A stretch of 64,000 nucleotides of DNA from Planifilum sp021793745 (lineage in GTDB: Bacteria; Bacillota; Bacilli; Thermoactinomycetales; DSM-44946): positions 62,001 to 126,000 of the forward strand of contig CALKAM010000032.1 of the NCBI GenBank assembly GCA_937983105.1. The letters are read 5' to 3'. Positions 23,719 through 33,386 of the stretch are shown piece by piece; the first letter of the stretch is position 1; each line of letters opens with the position of its first letter. The notes beneath the pieces were generated by a model that was given only the letters and a program-made list of their open reading frames with translations, ran no database searches and was not told where the DNA came from. The translations under genes were made by a program, and so were the position numbers.

Positions 23719-24741
23719 ATGTCCCTCATCTTCGAACCCTACACGCACAAAAACGTGACACTTCCGAACCGGATCGTCATGTCACCCATGTGTATGTACT
23801 CGGCAACCCCCAACGGGGAGGTGAGCGACTGGCACATCGTCCATTACGGGACGCGGGCCGTCGGCCGGGTCGGCCTGATCCTGTTGGAGGCCACCGCCGT
23901 GGAGAGCCGCGGGCGGATCAGCGACCGCGATCTGGGGATCTGGGGCGATCACCATGTGGAGGGGTTAAAAAAGCTGGTCGATTTCGCCCACGGCCAGGGG
24001 GTGAAAATCGGCATTCAACTGGCCCATGCCGGACGAAAGGCGGTCCTTGACGAACCGATCATCGCCCCCAGCGCCATCCCCTTCGATGACCGGAGCAAAA
24101 TGCCGCAGGAAATGAGCAAAACCCAGATCGATGAAGTGATTCGGGCTTTCCGGGAAGCGGCGCGCCGAGCCGATGCCGCCGGCTTCGACGTGGTGGAAAT
24201 CCACGCGGCCCACGGATATCTGCTCCACGAATTCCTCTCCCCCCTTTCAAACCGGCGGGAGGACGAGTACGGCGGATCCCTCACCAACCGTTTCCGGATG
24301 TTGAAGGAGGTGGTTCGATCCGTCCGGGAAGTGTGGCCGGAAGAGCGTCCCCTCTATGTGCGCATCTCCGCCGTCGACTACGCCGAGGGAGGACTCACGC
24401 TGGAGGACAGCGTGGAGATCGCCCGCCTGTTGAAGGAAGAGGGGGTTGACCTGATCGACGTCTCCTCCGGCGGTCTGTTGCCGAATCCTCCGGGCCGAGT
24501 GTACCCCGGCTACCAGGTTGGGTATGCGGAAACCCTCCGGAAGGAGGTTGACATTCCCACCGGCTGCGTCGGCATGATCACCACCCCGGAGCAGGCGGAA
24601 GAGATCCTCGGAAACGGCCGCGCCGATCTCGTGTTCCTGGGACGGGAACTCCTCCGCCATCCCTATTGGGTGATCGACGTCGCCCGCCAGTATGGACACG
24701 CCTTCGGCGGTGCCCGGCAGTACGAGCGGGCGTACCGATAA
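23719..24741 (+). CDS. namA: NADPH dehydrogenase NamA (old yellow enzyme, YqjM type)
   Basis: A 340-residue FMN-containing ene-reductase, matching the size of Bacillus YqjM. It should reduce activated C=C bonds of unsaturated aldehydes, ketones and nitro-compounds with NADPH. Typical features: IVMSPMCMYSATPNGEVSDWH with the FMN-tuning cysteine near residue 26, IQLAHAGRKA, the active-site pair in EIHAAHGYLLHEFLSP, and the C-terminal LVFLGRELLRHPYW. The ATG at 23719 follows GGAGG at seven bases. It runs divergently from the GbsR-like regulator and could share its control region. Confidence 0.93.
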   Translation: MSLIFEPYTHKNVTLPNRIVMSPMCMYSATPNGEVSDWHIVHYGTRAVGRVGLILLEATAVESRGRISDRDLGIWGDHHVEGLKKLVDFAHGQGVKIGIQLAHAGRKAVLDEPIIAPSAIPFDDRSKMPQEMSKTQIDEVIRAFREAARRADAAGFDVVEIHAAHGYLLHEFLSPLSNRREDEYGGSLTNRFRMLKEVVRSVREVWPEERPLYVRISAVDYAEGGLTLEDSVEIARLLKEEGVDLIDVSSGGLLPNPPGRVYPGYQVGYAETLRKEVDIPTGCVGMITTPEQAEEILGNGRADLVFLGRELLRHPYWVIDVARQYGHAFGGARQYERAYR

Positions 24742-24767
24742 AAGCGCAAAACGGTTTATGGCAGAAA

Positions 24768-24829
24768 AGGGGTGTGGCGAAACCGGCATGGCAATCATCG
24801 CCGGCTCGTGCCACCCCCCTTTTTTTTGA
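24768..24829 (+). terminator. Terminator after namA
   Basis: A branched hairpin pairs GGGGTGTGGC-type sequence with GTGCCACCCCCC, with an inner GCCGGC stem, and ends in eight Ts. It lies about 27 bases after the namA stop. Confidence 0.8.
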
Positions 24830-24940
24830 TCATCCCGCCCCTTTGGACCCCTGCCGCTAATGCGAAGGATCGACTCACCGCCCGTTCCATCCATCCCTTG
24901 TGCTCCCGGATTCGGAGAAAACCGCTTCAGGGGCCCCGGT

Positions 24941-24989
24941 TTGCATATCCTCCCGAATCGATCCATAATAGAGTTGGGAATGTATGTTC
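24941..24989 (+). promoter_or_regulatory. dinB promoter with SOS-like box
   Basis: TTGCAT (24941-24946), 17 bases, CATAAT (24964-24969), then GAATGTATGTTC at 24978-24989. The last element matches the LexA core GAAC-N4-GTTC at seven of eight positions and sits near the expected start site, suggesting weak LexA control of dinB. Confidence 0.55.
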
Positions 24990-25007
24990 TTGTAAAGGTG
25001 AGCGCCC

Positions 25008-26060
25008 ATGAGGAAGATCATACACCTGGATCTCGATGCCTTTTTTGCCAGTGTGGAACAGCTGGACTTCCCGGAATTGCGGGGAAAACCGGTGATCGTC
25101 GGCGGCAGAGGAAAGCGCGGGGTGGTTTCCACTTGCAGTTACGAAGCCCGCGCCTATGGCGTCCGATCGGCCATGCCGATGGCGAGGGCGCGCAAGCTGT
25201 GTCCGGACGGGATCTTTTTGCCGGTGCGCCATGAACGTTACAAGGAAAAATCGCGGGAAGTCCGCCGCATTATCGCCGAATACAGCCAAACCGTGGAAAC
25301 CGTGGGCCTGGATGAAGCCTACCTGGACGTCTCCCACTATCCCGATGCGGTGCCGATCGCCCGGGAACTGAAGACGAGGGTTTGGACGGAAACGGGACTA
25401 ACCTGCAGCATCGGACTTTCCTACAACAAGTCGCTGGCCAAGATCGCCAGCGACCTAAAAAAGCCGAATGCCTTTGTGATCATTCGGCCGGAACAGGCGT
25501 TAAGCATATTGAAGGATCTGCCGATCGGCGCTCTGCACGGGATCGGGAAAAAGTCCCAGGCGCGGCTGAAAAGCATGGGAATCCATACCGTCCGTGACTT
25601 TTGGCAACTGCCCTTGGAGAAGGTGGTCCAGATGTTCGGAAAGTTCGGCTATGATCTGTACCACCGGGCCCGAGGGAAGGACGATCGGGAAATCGTTCCA
25701 AACCGGAAGCCCAAATCCCACTCCCGCGAGACCACGCTCGCCGAAAATGTATATGATCGGGAGTCGGTGGCCCGAGTGGCCCGGAGCCTGCTGGAAGAAG
25801 TTCAGCGGAAACTGACGGGCGAGAAGTCCCCGCAAACGCTGACCCTGAAAATCAAATATGCCGACTTCACCCTCCACACCAAACAGCGAACGGTCCGGGA
25901 TCCCTCCCCCGATTGGTCCAAGATCCTGGAGGAACTCCTGGATGCCTTCGAGTACAGCCCCGGCGTCCGCCTGGTCGGTGTGGGTTTTTCCAATTTTGCG
26001 GAGCCTTCGGAGGTGACGTATGAGCAGCTCTCCTTGCCCCTGGGCGATGAGTTTGTATAG
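25008..26060 (+). CDS. dinB: DNA polymerase IV (Y family)
   Basis: A 350-residue translesion polymerase. The palm motif DLDAFFASVEQ and the catalytic acidic pair in VGLDEAYLDVS are intact, as are the steric region CSYEARAYGVRSAMPM and the thumb helix-hairpin-helix GALHGIGKKSQARLKSMG. The C-terminal end YEQLSLPLGDEFV resembles the sliding-clamp binding QLxLPL motif. It bypasses lesions at stalled forks with reduced fidelity. It is monocistronic, with an SOS-like box upstream. In Bacillus the equivalent gene is yqjH or yqjW, depending on subgroup. Confidence 0.93.
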   Translation: MRKIIHLDLDAFFASVEQLDFPELRGKPVIVGGRGKRGVVSTCSYEARAYGVRSAMPMARARKLCPDGIFLPVRHERYKEKSREVRRIIAEYSQTVETVGLDEAYLDVSHYPDAVPIARELKTRVWTETGLTCSIGLSYNKSLAKIASDLKKPNAFVIIRPEQALSILKDLPIGALHGIGKKSQARLKSMGIHTVRDFWQLPLEKVVQMFGKFGYDLYHRARGKDDREIVPNRKPKSHSRETTLAENVYDRESVARVARSLLEEVQRKLTGEKSPQTLTLKIKYADFTLHTKQRTVRDPSPDWSKILEELLDAFEYSPGVRLVGVGFSNFAEPSEVTYEQLSLPLGDEFV

Positions 26061-26516
26061 CTAGCGGAGCCGGTTCAAGGGTTCCAGGACCCGACGGATG
26101 ACCGGAACGCACGGTCGCTCGCCGCACTTCCTCCACGATCCCCTTTTTGATCTTCCCCTTTGATCCCTCGATCAGAATCCCTTTTCTCCCGCCATGATAG
26201 AGATTGATTCGCAGGTCCAGGCTTTAGCGATATATCCGCCCGCCGATACCGGTTCGCTGGAAGTGAAGGAGGCAGAACCGAACATCGCACATGTTATCCC
26301 CTTTGCCCATCGCCCCGCTGGATGAACCATTTTGGGCTCTTCCTGGGATGCCCGGATCGTCTTCCAGAGGCAATCGGATAACCCTAAAAAGTTCCAAGCA
26401 TCCCTTTTCAGAGGAAAAACGAGGCTCGACTCCGCGGGGGCGCTGGATGGCAGTTGTCCAATGCCTGTAACAAAAAAGGGGCCGCCCGTCTCCTTCCACC
26501 ATCGACGGTATGGATT
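26061..26516. other. 456-base gap with a possible gene remnant
   Basis: No confident gene is visible between the convergent dinB and yvoF ends. On the minus strand at about 26226-26062 a frame reads LDLRINLYHGGRKGIL then IEGSKGKIKKGIVEEVRRA, which looks like real protein rather than random GC-rich translation. It lacks a good start and ribosome site, and its end may be frameshifted (another frame gives VIRRVLEPLNRLR before a stop). It could be a decayed gene. I see no promoter or terminator of note. Confidence 0.3.
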
Positions 26517-27041
26517 TTACCCTTTTCCTCCCGTTTCACCGATATCCCGGCTCTGTTCATCCCCCTGGCGGATCACCCGGATGGGGTTTCCGGCGACGAA
26601 GGCACCGGGCGGAACGTCCCGGTTGACGACGGAACCGGCCCCCACCACCGCCCGGTCGCCGATGACGACCCCGGGGAGAACCGTCGTGTTGGCCCCGATC
26701 ATCACCTGATCCCCGATCACCACATCCCCCAGCCGGTACTCGTCGATCAGATACTCGTGGGCGAGAAGGGTGGTGTTGTAGCCGATAATGGCGTTGCGGC
26801 CGATGCGGATCCGCTCCGGGAACATGACATCGATCATGGCCATCATGCCAAAGGCCGTCTTCTCTCCGACCTCCATTCCCAGAAAGGTGCGGTACATCCA
26901 ATTCTTCAGCCCGAGAAAGGGCGTGTAGCGGGCCAGGTGAATCACGAAGGCGTTCTTCAACACTTTCCAGAAGGAGACGGTCCGGTACACCTGCCAGAGG
27001 GAATTGCTCCCCTCGACGGGAAAGCGCTCCGTCCTACGCAT
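26517..27041 (-). CDS. yvoF: Left-handed beta-helix acetyltransferase (YvoF-like)
   Basis: A 174-residue acyltransferase of the hexapeptide-repeat family. The repeats start around residue 65 with IRIGRNAIIGYNT and continue DVVIGDQVMIGANTTVLPGVVIGDRAVVGAGSVV in [LIV]-G-x4 hexads forming the left-handed beta-helix. The end, VPPGAFVAGNPIRVIR, is the family closure. The donor is presumably acetyl-CoA, and the acceptor is unknown. The ATG at 27041 follows GGAGG and overlaps the ppaX stop by eight bases, matching the lgt-yvoD-ppaX-yvoF order of Bacillus. It is the last gene of that unit. Confidence 0.85.
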   Translation of the reverse strand: MRRTERFPVEGSNSLWQVYRTVSFWKVLKNAFVIHLARYTPFLGLKNWMYRTFLGMEVGEKTAFGMMAMIDVMFPERIRIGRNAIIGYNTTLLAHEYLIDEYRLGDVVIGDQVMIGANTTVLPGVVIGDRAVVGAGSVVNRDVPPGAFVAGNPIRVIRQGDEQSRDIGETGGKG

Positions 27042-27696
27042 CCGCATCCGCCTCCGCATCGATGCCCACGATCCTCAGCAGATCCCCCATCTCCTCCAGC
27101 ACGTGCGCCGGATTAAGGGCCTCCAGCTCCTCCCTCCCGTGCCAGCTCCAGGCCACCGCCGCCGCATCGACCCCGGCCCGCCGGGCCGCCAGCAGATCAA
27201 AGCGGCTGTCCCCCACCATCAACGTCCGGGCCGAATCGGCACCGATCTCCTCCATCGCCCGGAGAATCGGATCCGGATGGGGTTTGGGCCGCCCGGCCTC
27301 TCCGTAACAGACGACCGTCTGCATCCATCGATCCAGCCCGAACAGGGAAAGCCCCTTTTCGACGGAGATCCGCTGCTTGTTGGAAACGACGCCCAGGGCA
27401 ACCCCGGCCCGGTGCAGTTTCTCCACCACCTCGGACACCCCCGGAAACAGCTTCACCCAGTCGTCGTGACAGGCCAGGTTGTGCTCCCGGTAGGTTTGCA
27501 CCATCGCCTCCCATTGCTCGGGATCCAACCGCCGCATTGTATCGTAAAGGGGCTCTCCCAGGCAGGCGACGATCTCCTCCCGGCTGTATTTCCCCGGGCA
27601 ATGCTTGTTGAGGGTGTGCTCATAGGAGGCCAATATCAGGTCGTTGGTATCGATCAGCGTCCCGTCCAGATCAAAAAGCACGGCCCCGTATCTCAT
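27034..27696 (-). CDS. ppaX: Pyrophosphatase PpaX (HAD family)
   Basis: A 220-residue HAD-superfamily hydrolase. Motif I is LFDLDGTLIDTN with the nucleophile aspartate, motif II is GVVSNKQR, and motif III/IV is GRPKPHPDPI with VGDSRFDLLAA. PpaX removes the pyrophosphate made when HprK dephosphorylates P-Ser-HPr, and its gene accompanies hprK and lgt in Bacilli. That context is kept here. The start at 27696 overlaps the yvoD stop and has GGGGGG seven bases upstream. The Asp/Ala repeat at the C-terminus (DAEADADA) overlaps the next gene's start. Confidence 0.9.
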   Translation of the reverse strand: MRYGAVLFDLDGTLIDTNDLILASYEHTLNKHCPGKYSREEIVACLGEPLYDTMRRLDPEQWEAMVQTYREHNLACHDDWVKLFPGVSEVVEKLHRAGVALGVVSNKQRISVEKGLSLFGLDRWMQTVVCYGEAGRPKPHPDPILRAMEEIGADSARTLMVGDSRFDLLAARRAGVDAAAVAWSWHGREELEALNPAHVLEEMGDLLRIVGIDAEADADA

Positions 27697-28640
27697 ACAT
27701 GATCCCCCCGGACGGAAACCGCCGACTCCCGACCCTTCGGCCACAGCCATGCCACCGTGACGGTGAGGAGGATCGCCGCCCCCAATCGGATCAACAGGAG
27801 CGCGAAGATATTGACTCCCAGGGGAACAAACAGGAGGGTGTCCTCCACCACCGCGTGGCAGGCAGCCAGAAAGAGAATGATCAGCGTCATCTCCCGGCGA
27901 GAAAACTGCTGCTCCCGGGCCTGCTGGATGATCACGCCGGCCCCCATCGCCAGGCCGAACATCAGTCCGCCGGCCATCGTCACAGCTCCCCGGGGATCCA
28001 TCCCCAGGGGACGCATCAGGGGCTTCATCCACCCGGCGAAACGGTCCAGCACCTGAATATCCTTGAGCACCTGGATGCCGATCATGAGGGGAATCACCAC
28101 CATCGCCAACTGAACCACGCCCGTCAGGGCCGTCTTCAGGGCCAGCAGGAGAATCTCGCCCCATCCCGCCGGGGTTTCCTCCACGGCGCCCCCCCATCCA
28201 AAGACCGCCCGTTCACCGCCACCGCTCCACAGGTGGTGAATCAACAGCGCCGAGACGACCGCCAGACCGACGCGGACCGAGGCCACCAGGAAAGGATTCA
28301 GCCCCACCCGGCGGCAGAGGGCGGTTTCCACCAACAGGTTGTGGGAAAAGCTGAGCATCACCGCCAGGATCAGGACCTGTTTCACCGTGAGATCCATCGT
28401 CAAAATGGCTCCGATGGCGGCGTACAGGTTGAGCAGATTGCCCAGGGCGAGGGGCACCGCCGCCTCGCCGGGCAGTCCGATCCAGCCCATCAGCGGGGTC
28501 AGGCCCTTCACCAGCCATTCGATGACGGGGGTATACTTCAATACGCTGACCACCAAGGTGACGGGGAGGATCACTTTGGCCAATTCCCAGGTTGTCTCCA
28601 GACCGGATTGCCATCCGCGACGCCAATCGATCTTCCTCAT
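27693..28640 (-). CDS. yvoD: YvoD-type membrane protein, nucleoside-recognition (Gate) domains
   Basis: A 315-residue polytopic membrane protein with two homologous halves, each of the nucleoside-recognition/Gate type. Hydrophobic helices occur at VILPVTLVVSVLKYTPV, LNLYAAIGAILTM, VGLAVVSALLIHHLW, LALKTALTGVVQLAMVVIPLMIGI and others. The substrate is unknown; related proteins include SpoIIIAE-like and spore maturation SpmA/B domains. ATGA overlaps connect it to lgt upstream and ppaX downstream. This position between lgt and ppaX is conserved in Bacillus. Confidence 0.87.
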   Translation of the reverse strand: MRKIDWRRGWQSGLETTWELAKVILPVTLVVSVLKYTPVIEWLVKGLTPLMGWIGLPGEAAVPLALGNLLNLYAAIGAILTMDLTVKQVLILAVMLSFSHNLLVETALCRRVGLNPFLVASVRVGLAVVSALLIHHLWSGGGERAVFGWGGAVEETPAGWGEILLLALKTALTGVVQLAMVVIPLMIGIQVLKDIQVLDRFAGWMKPLMRPLGMDPRGAVTMAGGLMFGLAMGAGVIIQQAREQQFSRREMTLIILFLAACHAVVEDTLLFVPLGVNIFALLLIRLGAAILLTVTVAWLWPKGRESAVSVRGDHV

Positions 28641-29545
28641 CCCGAAACCCTTCCTTCAGACTCCAAATAAGACTGACGGGCATATCCCATGCCGCGTCGG
28701 ATCACGATCAGAAGAATTCCCGCCAGGGCCAAGCAGAGGCTGACCAACTGGGCGACCCGGACGTTGCCGTCCGCCAGCACCCCCGGTTCGAAGAGAAGAT
28801 TCATCGGCGCCCAGAGGGCCTCAAGAAGTCCCGAGAGCCAAGCCGGCCCCTCGAAGGTGAGGCTGTCGGTGCGCAGCCCTTCGATGAAAAAGCGCCCCAG
28901 GGAATACCAGATGAGATAGCTGAAGAGGATTTCCCCCCGCTTGGGGTTGAACCGACGCAGAAGCAGGAGGAGCAGGAACCCCATGAGGTTCCATATGGAT
29001 TCGTACAAAAATGTGGGATGGTAATATACGCCGTCGATGTGCATTTGCTCAATGATCCAATCCGGCAGATGAAGGCTTTGCAGAAACTCCAGGCTGACCG
29101 GACCCCCGTGGGCCTCCTGGTTGATGAAATTGCCCCACCGTCCGATCGCTTGTCCCAAAATGATGCTGGGCACCACGATATCCGCCATATGGAGAAAGGA
29201 TACCCCCCGTTTTCGGAGGAAGAAATACCCTGCGAGAAAAGCGCCGATCAATCCGCCGTGGATGGCCAGACCGCCTTTCCAGACGGCGATGATGTCCCCC
29301 GGGTTTTGGGCATAGTAATCCCATTCAAAGAGGACGTAATACAGCCGCGCCCCCACGATCGCCGCGGGGATCACCCAGACCACCATGTCGAGGAACAGAT
29401 CGCTGTCCAACCCGTGCTTTTTTCCCTCCCGGGTGGCCACCCACAGCCCGATCAACGCCGCTGTGCCAAGAATGATTCCATACCAATGAATCTTTATCGG
29501 TCCCAGGGATAGGGCAACCGGATCGATCACCTGTGCAAACAACAT
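28637..29545 (-). CDS. lgt: Prolipoprotein diacylglyceryl transferase
   Basis: A 302-residue integral membrane enzyme that transfers diacylglycerol from phosphatidylglycerol to the lipobox cysteine. Seven hydrophobic helices are evident. The Lgt signature is GRWGNFINQEAHGG near residue 135, and HGGLIGAFLAGY contains the essential His. The start at 29545 and the downstream ATGA overlap with yvoD fit a coupled operon. A TACAAT -10-like element lies upstream at about 29598-29603. A predicted substrate in this window is the lipoprotein at 49.2 kb. Confidence 0.95.
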   Translation of the reverse strand: MLFAQVIDPVALSLGPIKIHWYGIILGTAALIGLWVATREGKKHGLDSDLFLDMVVWVIPAAIVGARLYYVLFEWDYYAQNPGDIIAVWKGGLAIHGGLIGAFLAGYFFLRKRGVSFLHMADIVVPSIILGQAIGRWGNFINQEAHGGPVSLEFLQSLHLPDWIIEQMHIDGVYYHPTFLYESIWNLMGFLLLLLLRRFNPKRGEILFSYLIWYSLGRFFIEGLRTDSLTFEGPAWLSGLLEALWAPMNLLFEPGVLADGNVRVAQLVSLCLALAGILLIVIRRGMGYARQSYLESEGRVSG

Positions 29546-29616
29546 CCGATGGCGCTCCCTTCAAAAATAGGTTTCGTGTCCCCTGTTCTTTTTCCCATTG
29601 TAACCTAGATGATATC

Positions 29617-29639
29617 AAAAAAGAATGAGGGCGTCCTCA
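29617..29639 (-). terminator. Terminator upstream of lgt
   Basis: TGAGG, a four-base loop and CCTCA are followed by TTCTTTTTT on the minus strand. It ends the upstream transcript (hprK or the small gene at 29658-29855) and implies a separate promoter for lgt. Confidence 0.6.
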
Positions 29640-29657
29640 GGGATCCCCATCCGATGC

Positions 29658-29855
29658 TCACAATCGGTCCGGGTCCTGTTCTCGAAAACCGGGATAAATC
29701 CCCATGCGGAGACGCCACAGCGAAGTCAGCCCCACAACCAAAGGGATGAACGGCAATTCCCGTTGAACAAATTTAATTATTGATCGGAAATTGATTTCGT
29801 TCTTTGATCCATACCGTTTCAACCTTGAAGGGTTGTTTCGGTCATCATCGCTCAT
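29658..29855 (-). CDS. Possible small protein between hprK and lgt
   Basis: A 65-residue frame from the ATG at 29855. The first half is polar (MSDDDRNNPSRLKRYGSKNE) and the second half has a hydrophobic stretch, FIPLVVGLTSLW, that could span or touch the membrane. The region is less GC-rich than its neighbours, and no clear ribosome site precedes the start. A terminator follows the stop within 20 bases, which supports expression. It may be a small membrane protein or a non-coding leader. Confidence 0.35.
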   Translation of the reverse strand: MSDDDRNNPSRLKRYGSKNEINFRSIIKFVQRELPFIPLVVGLTSLWRLRMGIYPGFREQDPDRL

Positions 29856-30020
29856 GCGCTTAAGGGAACGGAGAATCGGGGGTTTTCGGCATCCCGTGCG
29901 GAACATGACGAGGCACTGCTTCAGGGGCTGCGACCAAAAAGGAAACGGTCTTTGAGGGGGGCTTAAGAAGGGCTGCCGATGCCGGACAGGGGCCAAACCC
30001 AGCCATTGGAGCCGGCCCCT

Positions 30021-30956
30021 TCAATCCAGTTCATCGGCGTCGTCAATGGCCGAGCTCAGCCGTTCGGAGAATTGGCGGGCGGCGTTGTAGCCCATCTTCT
30101 TCAGCCGGAAGTTCATCGCCGCCACCTCGATGATCACCGCCAGGTTGCGGCCCGGCCGAACCGGGATGGTGAGCTGGGGAAGTTCCGTGCCGATAATGCG
30201 GATCCGCTCCTCATCCAAACCGAGGCGGTCATATTGGCGGTCTTCCTGCCACGCTTCCAGGCGGATCGCCAGGGAGATCTTTTTGTAGTCCCGGACGGCG
30301 CCGGCGCCGAAGAGGGTCATCACGTCGATGATCCCCAAACCCCGGATCTCCAATAGGTGCCGGATCAGCTCCGGCGCATGGCCGACCAGGGTCTCCTCCT
30401 CGGTCTGGATGATTTCCACGGCGTCATCGGCCACCAGCCGATGGCCCCGTTTAATCAGCTCCAGGGCCGTTTCACTTTTCCCGATCCCGCTGGCTCCCAT
30501 CAGGAGCACTCCGACCCCGTACACATCGACGAGCACTCCATGCAGGGTGGTGGTAGGCGCCAACCGTTTCTCCAGATAGTTGGTCACCTTGCTTCCGAAT
30601 TTGGTGGTCGACAGGGATGTGCATAAAACCGGAATCCCCTTTTGCTGCGCCGCATCTTCCAGCTCCTTTGGCGCCTTCTGATTTCGGGTGATGCAGAAAC
30701 AGGGCGTCCGATCGTCGCACAGGCGGTAGACCCGCTCCCGGCGGATCGCCTCCGGCAACCCGGCGATGAAGGTGAGCTCCGTCCTTCCCAACATTTGCAG
30801 CCGTTCGGCGGGAAAATAGGTAAAGAATCCGGCCAGTTCCAAGCCCGGCCGGTACAAATCGCTCGTCGTGATGACCCGATCGAGCCCCTCCCACCCGGCC
30901 AAAACCTCCAGATCAAATTGCCGCACCAGTTCCCTGACGGTAACCTCTTTTCCCAC
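30021..30956 (-). CDS. hprK: HPr kinase/phosphorylase
   Basis: A 311-residue bifunctional enzyme that phosphorylates HPr and Crh at Ser46 using ATP or pyrophosphate and reverses the reaction with phosphate. The P-loop is LLMGASGIGKSET, and the family signature LEIRGLGIIDVMTLFG follows. The N-terminal domain contains LYRPGLELAGFFTYF. The Crh encoded at 1.1-1.4 kb carries Ser46, a direct substrate. The lgt and ppaX neighbourhood is the classical one. The TTTCACC...GGAAAAGAG-type ribosome region lies before the ATG at 30956. Confidence 0.95.
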   Translation of the reverse strand: MGKEVTVRELVRQFDLEVLAGWEGLDRVITTSDLYRPGLELAGFFTYFPAERLQMLGRTELTFIAGLPEAIRRERVYRLCDDRTPCFCITRNQKAPKELEDAAQQKGIPVLCTSLSTTKFGSKVTNYLEKRLAPTTTLHGVLVDVYGVGVLLMGASGIGKSETALELIKRGHRLVADDAVEIIQTEEETLVGHAPELIRHLLEIRGLGIIDVMTLFGAGAVRDYKKISLAIRLEAWQEDRQYDRLGLDEERIRIIGTELPQLTIPVRPGRNLAVIIEVAAMNFRLKKMGYNAARQFSERLSSAIDDADELD

Positions 30957-30993
30957 TCGATTTCACCCCCTTTATCGCTGATAAAGGTGAAAG

Positions 30994-31017
30994 GGCGACC
31001 GGCGAGCCGGCCGCCCC
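30994..31017 (-). terminator. Hairpin between msmX and hprK
   Basis: On the minus strand GGGCGGCCGG, a short loop and CCGGTCGCCC are followed by TTTCACCTTT. It could be a weak terminator or attenuator between msmX and hprK. The short U-tract leaves some read-through likely. Confidence 0.5.
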
Positions 31018-31021
31018 CATT

Positions 31022-32131
<1,110 letters not shown>

Positions 32132-32256
32132 GCGCTCCTCCCCCTTTGGTCGCATGTCATTCGGTCCATTTTCATTCTAGCGGAAATCGACTGAAAGAAA
32201 CTATAAGGGGGATGCACAAAAACGCAGGGAACGGTTTGGTCAATCTGCACAAGCCG

Positions 32257-33252
32257 CTACCTCCGCACCTTGGTGCTCAACAACAGGGCCAGGTACATCG
32301 CCACCCCATCCTCGAATCGGCGGGCATCCAGACCGGTCTCCTGTTTCAGCCGATCCAGCCGGTACAGAAGGGTATTGCGATGGAGATGCAAGCGGCGGGC
32401 GGCCTCGCTCACGTTGCCGTCCAGGCGGAAAAAGATCTCCAGGGTCCTCCGGCCTTCTCCCTCTTCCCAAAAAGGCACGGGGGAAAGACTTCTTAAAAAA
32501 TCCTCCGCCGCTTCCCGGTCGATTTGATCGAGGAGGCGCTCCAACCGGAGCTGCCAGGTTCCGTGGACCGTCCGTTCCGGATAAAAGGTGCGTCCCAGGC
32601 GGCCGGCTTCCCGGAGGGAAGAAACGGCCCCGGGCAATTCGCGGGGGGATCCCACCGGCGGATGAACCACCACCCGGACCGGCTCACCCGCTTCGCTGGT
32701 GAGGACATCGGCCAATCCCTCGGCGGCCCCCAACAGCACCGCCTGCCAGGGCTCTCCCCCGTCGGCGTCCACCAGTACCCAGGGAACCAAGAGCAGCAAC
32801 TCCCCGGGGTCCAGGGGAAGGATCCAGGTCTTCTCCCCGAAATAGCGGACGAGGACGCGGCGGATCTCCGCCGAACCCCCTCCCTCGATGTCTCCCTGGT
32901 GAAACACGAAAAAGGGAACCCGCCGTTCCCAGGGAAGCCTTTCGACGGCGGGGGGCGGTTCGAGGGGATTGTTCTTTTCCTCCGAGTCCTTCAACCAGCG
33001 GAGAAGCGGGTTATCCTCCGGACCGTCTCCCCTTTCCCGCTCCCATTCGGCCAGCAAAAGTCGGACGAGGGATACCTCCCGCGGGGAAAGAGGCCCCTCC
33101 ACCTCCAACCAGACCGTTTTCCCCTCCCTTGGGCGGCGGAGGGGAAACCGCAGGGCGCCTTCTATCCCCTTCGCTCCCTCGGGGCGGAGGTGCACCGGGG
33201 AACCGAGCGCCCCTCTCAATTTGCCGATCAGGCGTTGCAAGTCGGAATCCAT
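32257..33252 (-). CDS. PucR/CdaR-type helix-turn-helix regulator
   Basis: A 331-residue regulator. The C-terminal 60 residues hold the PucR-type HTH: LEIFFRLDGNVSEAARRLHLHRNTLLYRLDRLKQETGL, which in this family binds DNA like Fis. The remaining sequence is a poorly conserved sensing region without a recognisable GGDEF or PAS motif. Regulators of this class control purine, sugar-diacid or amino-acid catabolism. The start at 33252 is preceded by an AAAGG-like site. It lies between the gamma-glutamyltransferase gene and msmX on the same strand, so either could be a target. The effector is unknown. Confidence 0.8.
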   Translation of the reverse strand: MDSDLQRLIGKLRGALGSPVHLRPEGAKGIEGALRFPLRRPREGKTVWLEVEGPLSPREVSLVRLLLAEWERERGDGPEDNPLLRWLKDSEEKNNPLEPPPAVERLPWERRVPFFVFHQGDIEGGGSAEIRRVLVRYFGEKTWILPLDPGELLLLVPWVLVDADGGEPWQAVLLGAAEGLADVLTSEAGEPVRVVVHPPVGSPRELPGAVSSLREAGRLGRTFYPERTVHGTWQLRLERLLDQIDREAAEDFLRSLSPVPFWEEGEGRRTLEIFFRLDGNVSEAARRLHLHRNTLLYRLDRLKQETGLDARRFEDGVAMYLALLLSTKVRR

Positions 33253-33386
33253 CGTTGTCACGCCTTTTGTCCTTGATCTTAGAAAAACGGTGGTGCGACG
33301 GGCTGCGATCGGCGGGTGAACGGACCCAGGCAAAAGCGGTGCAGACCGCCGGCAAAGCGGCGGCACGCACCTCCCCCGCCCACCGC

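Noticed and set aside
27697..28197. Extension of the ppaX frame into yvoD
   Set aside because: Out-of-frame translation of yvoD; HAD motif I begins right after the ATG at 27696.
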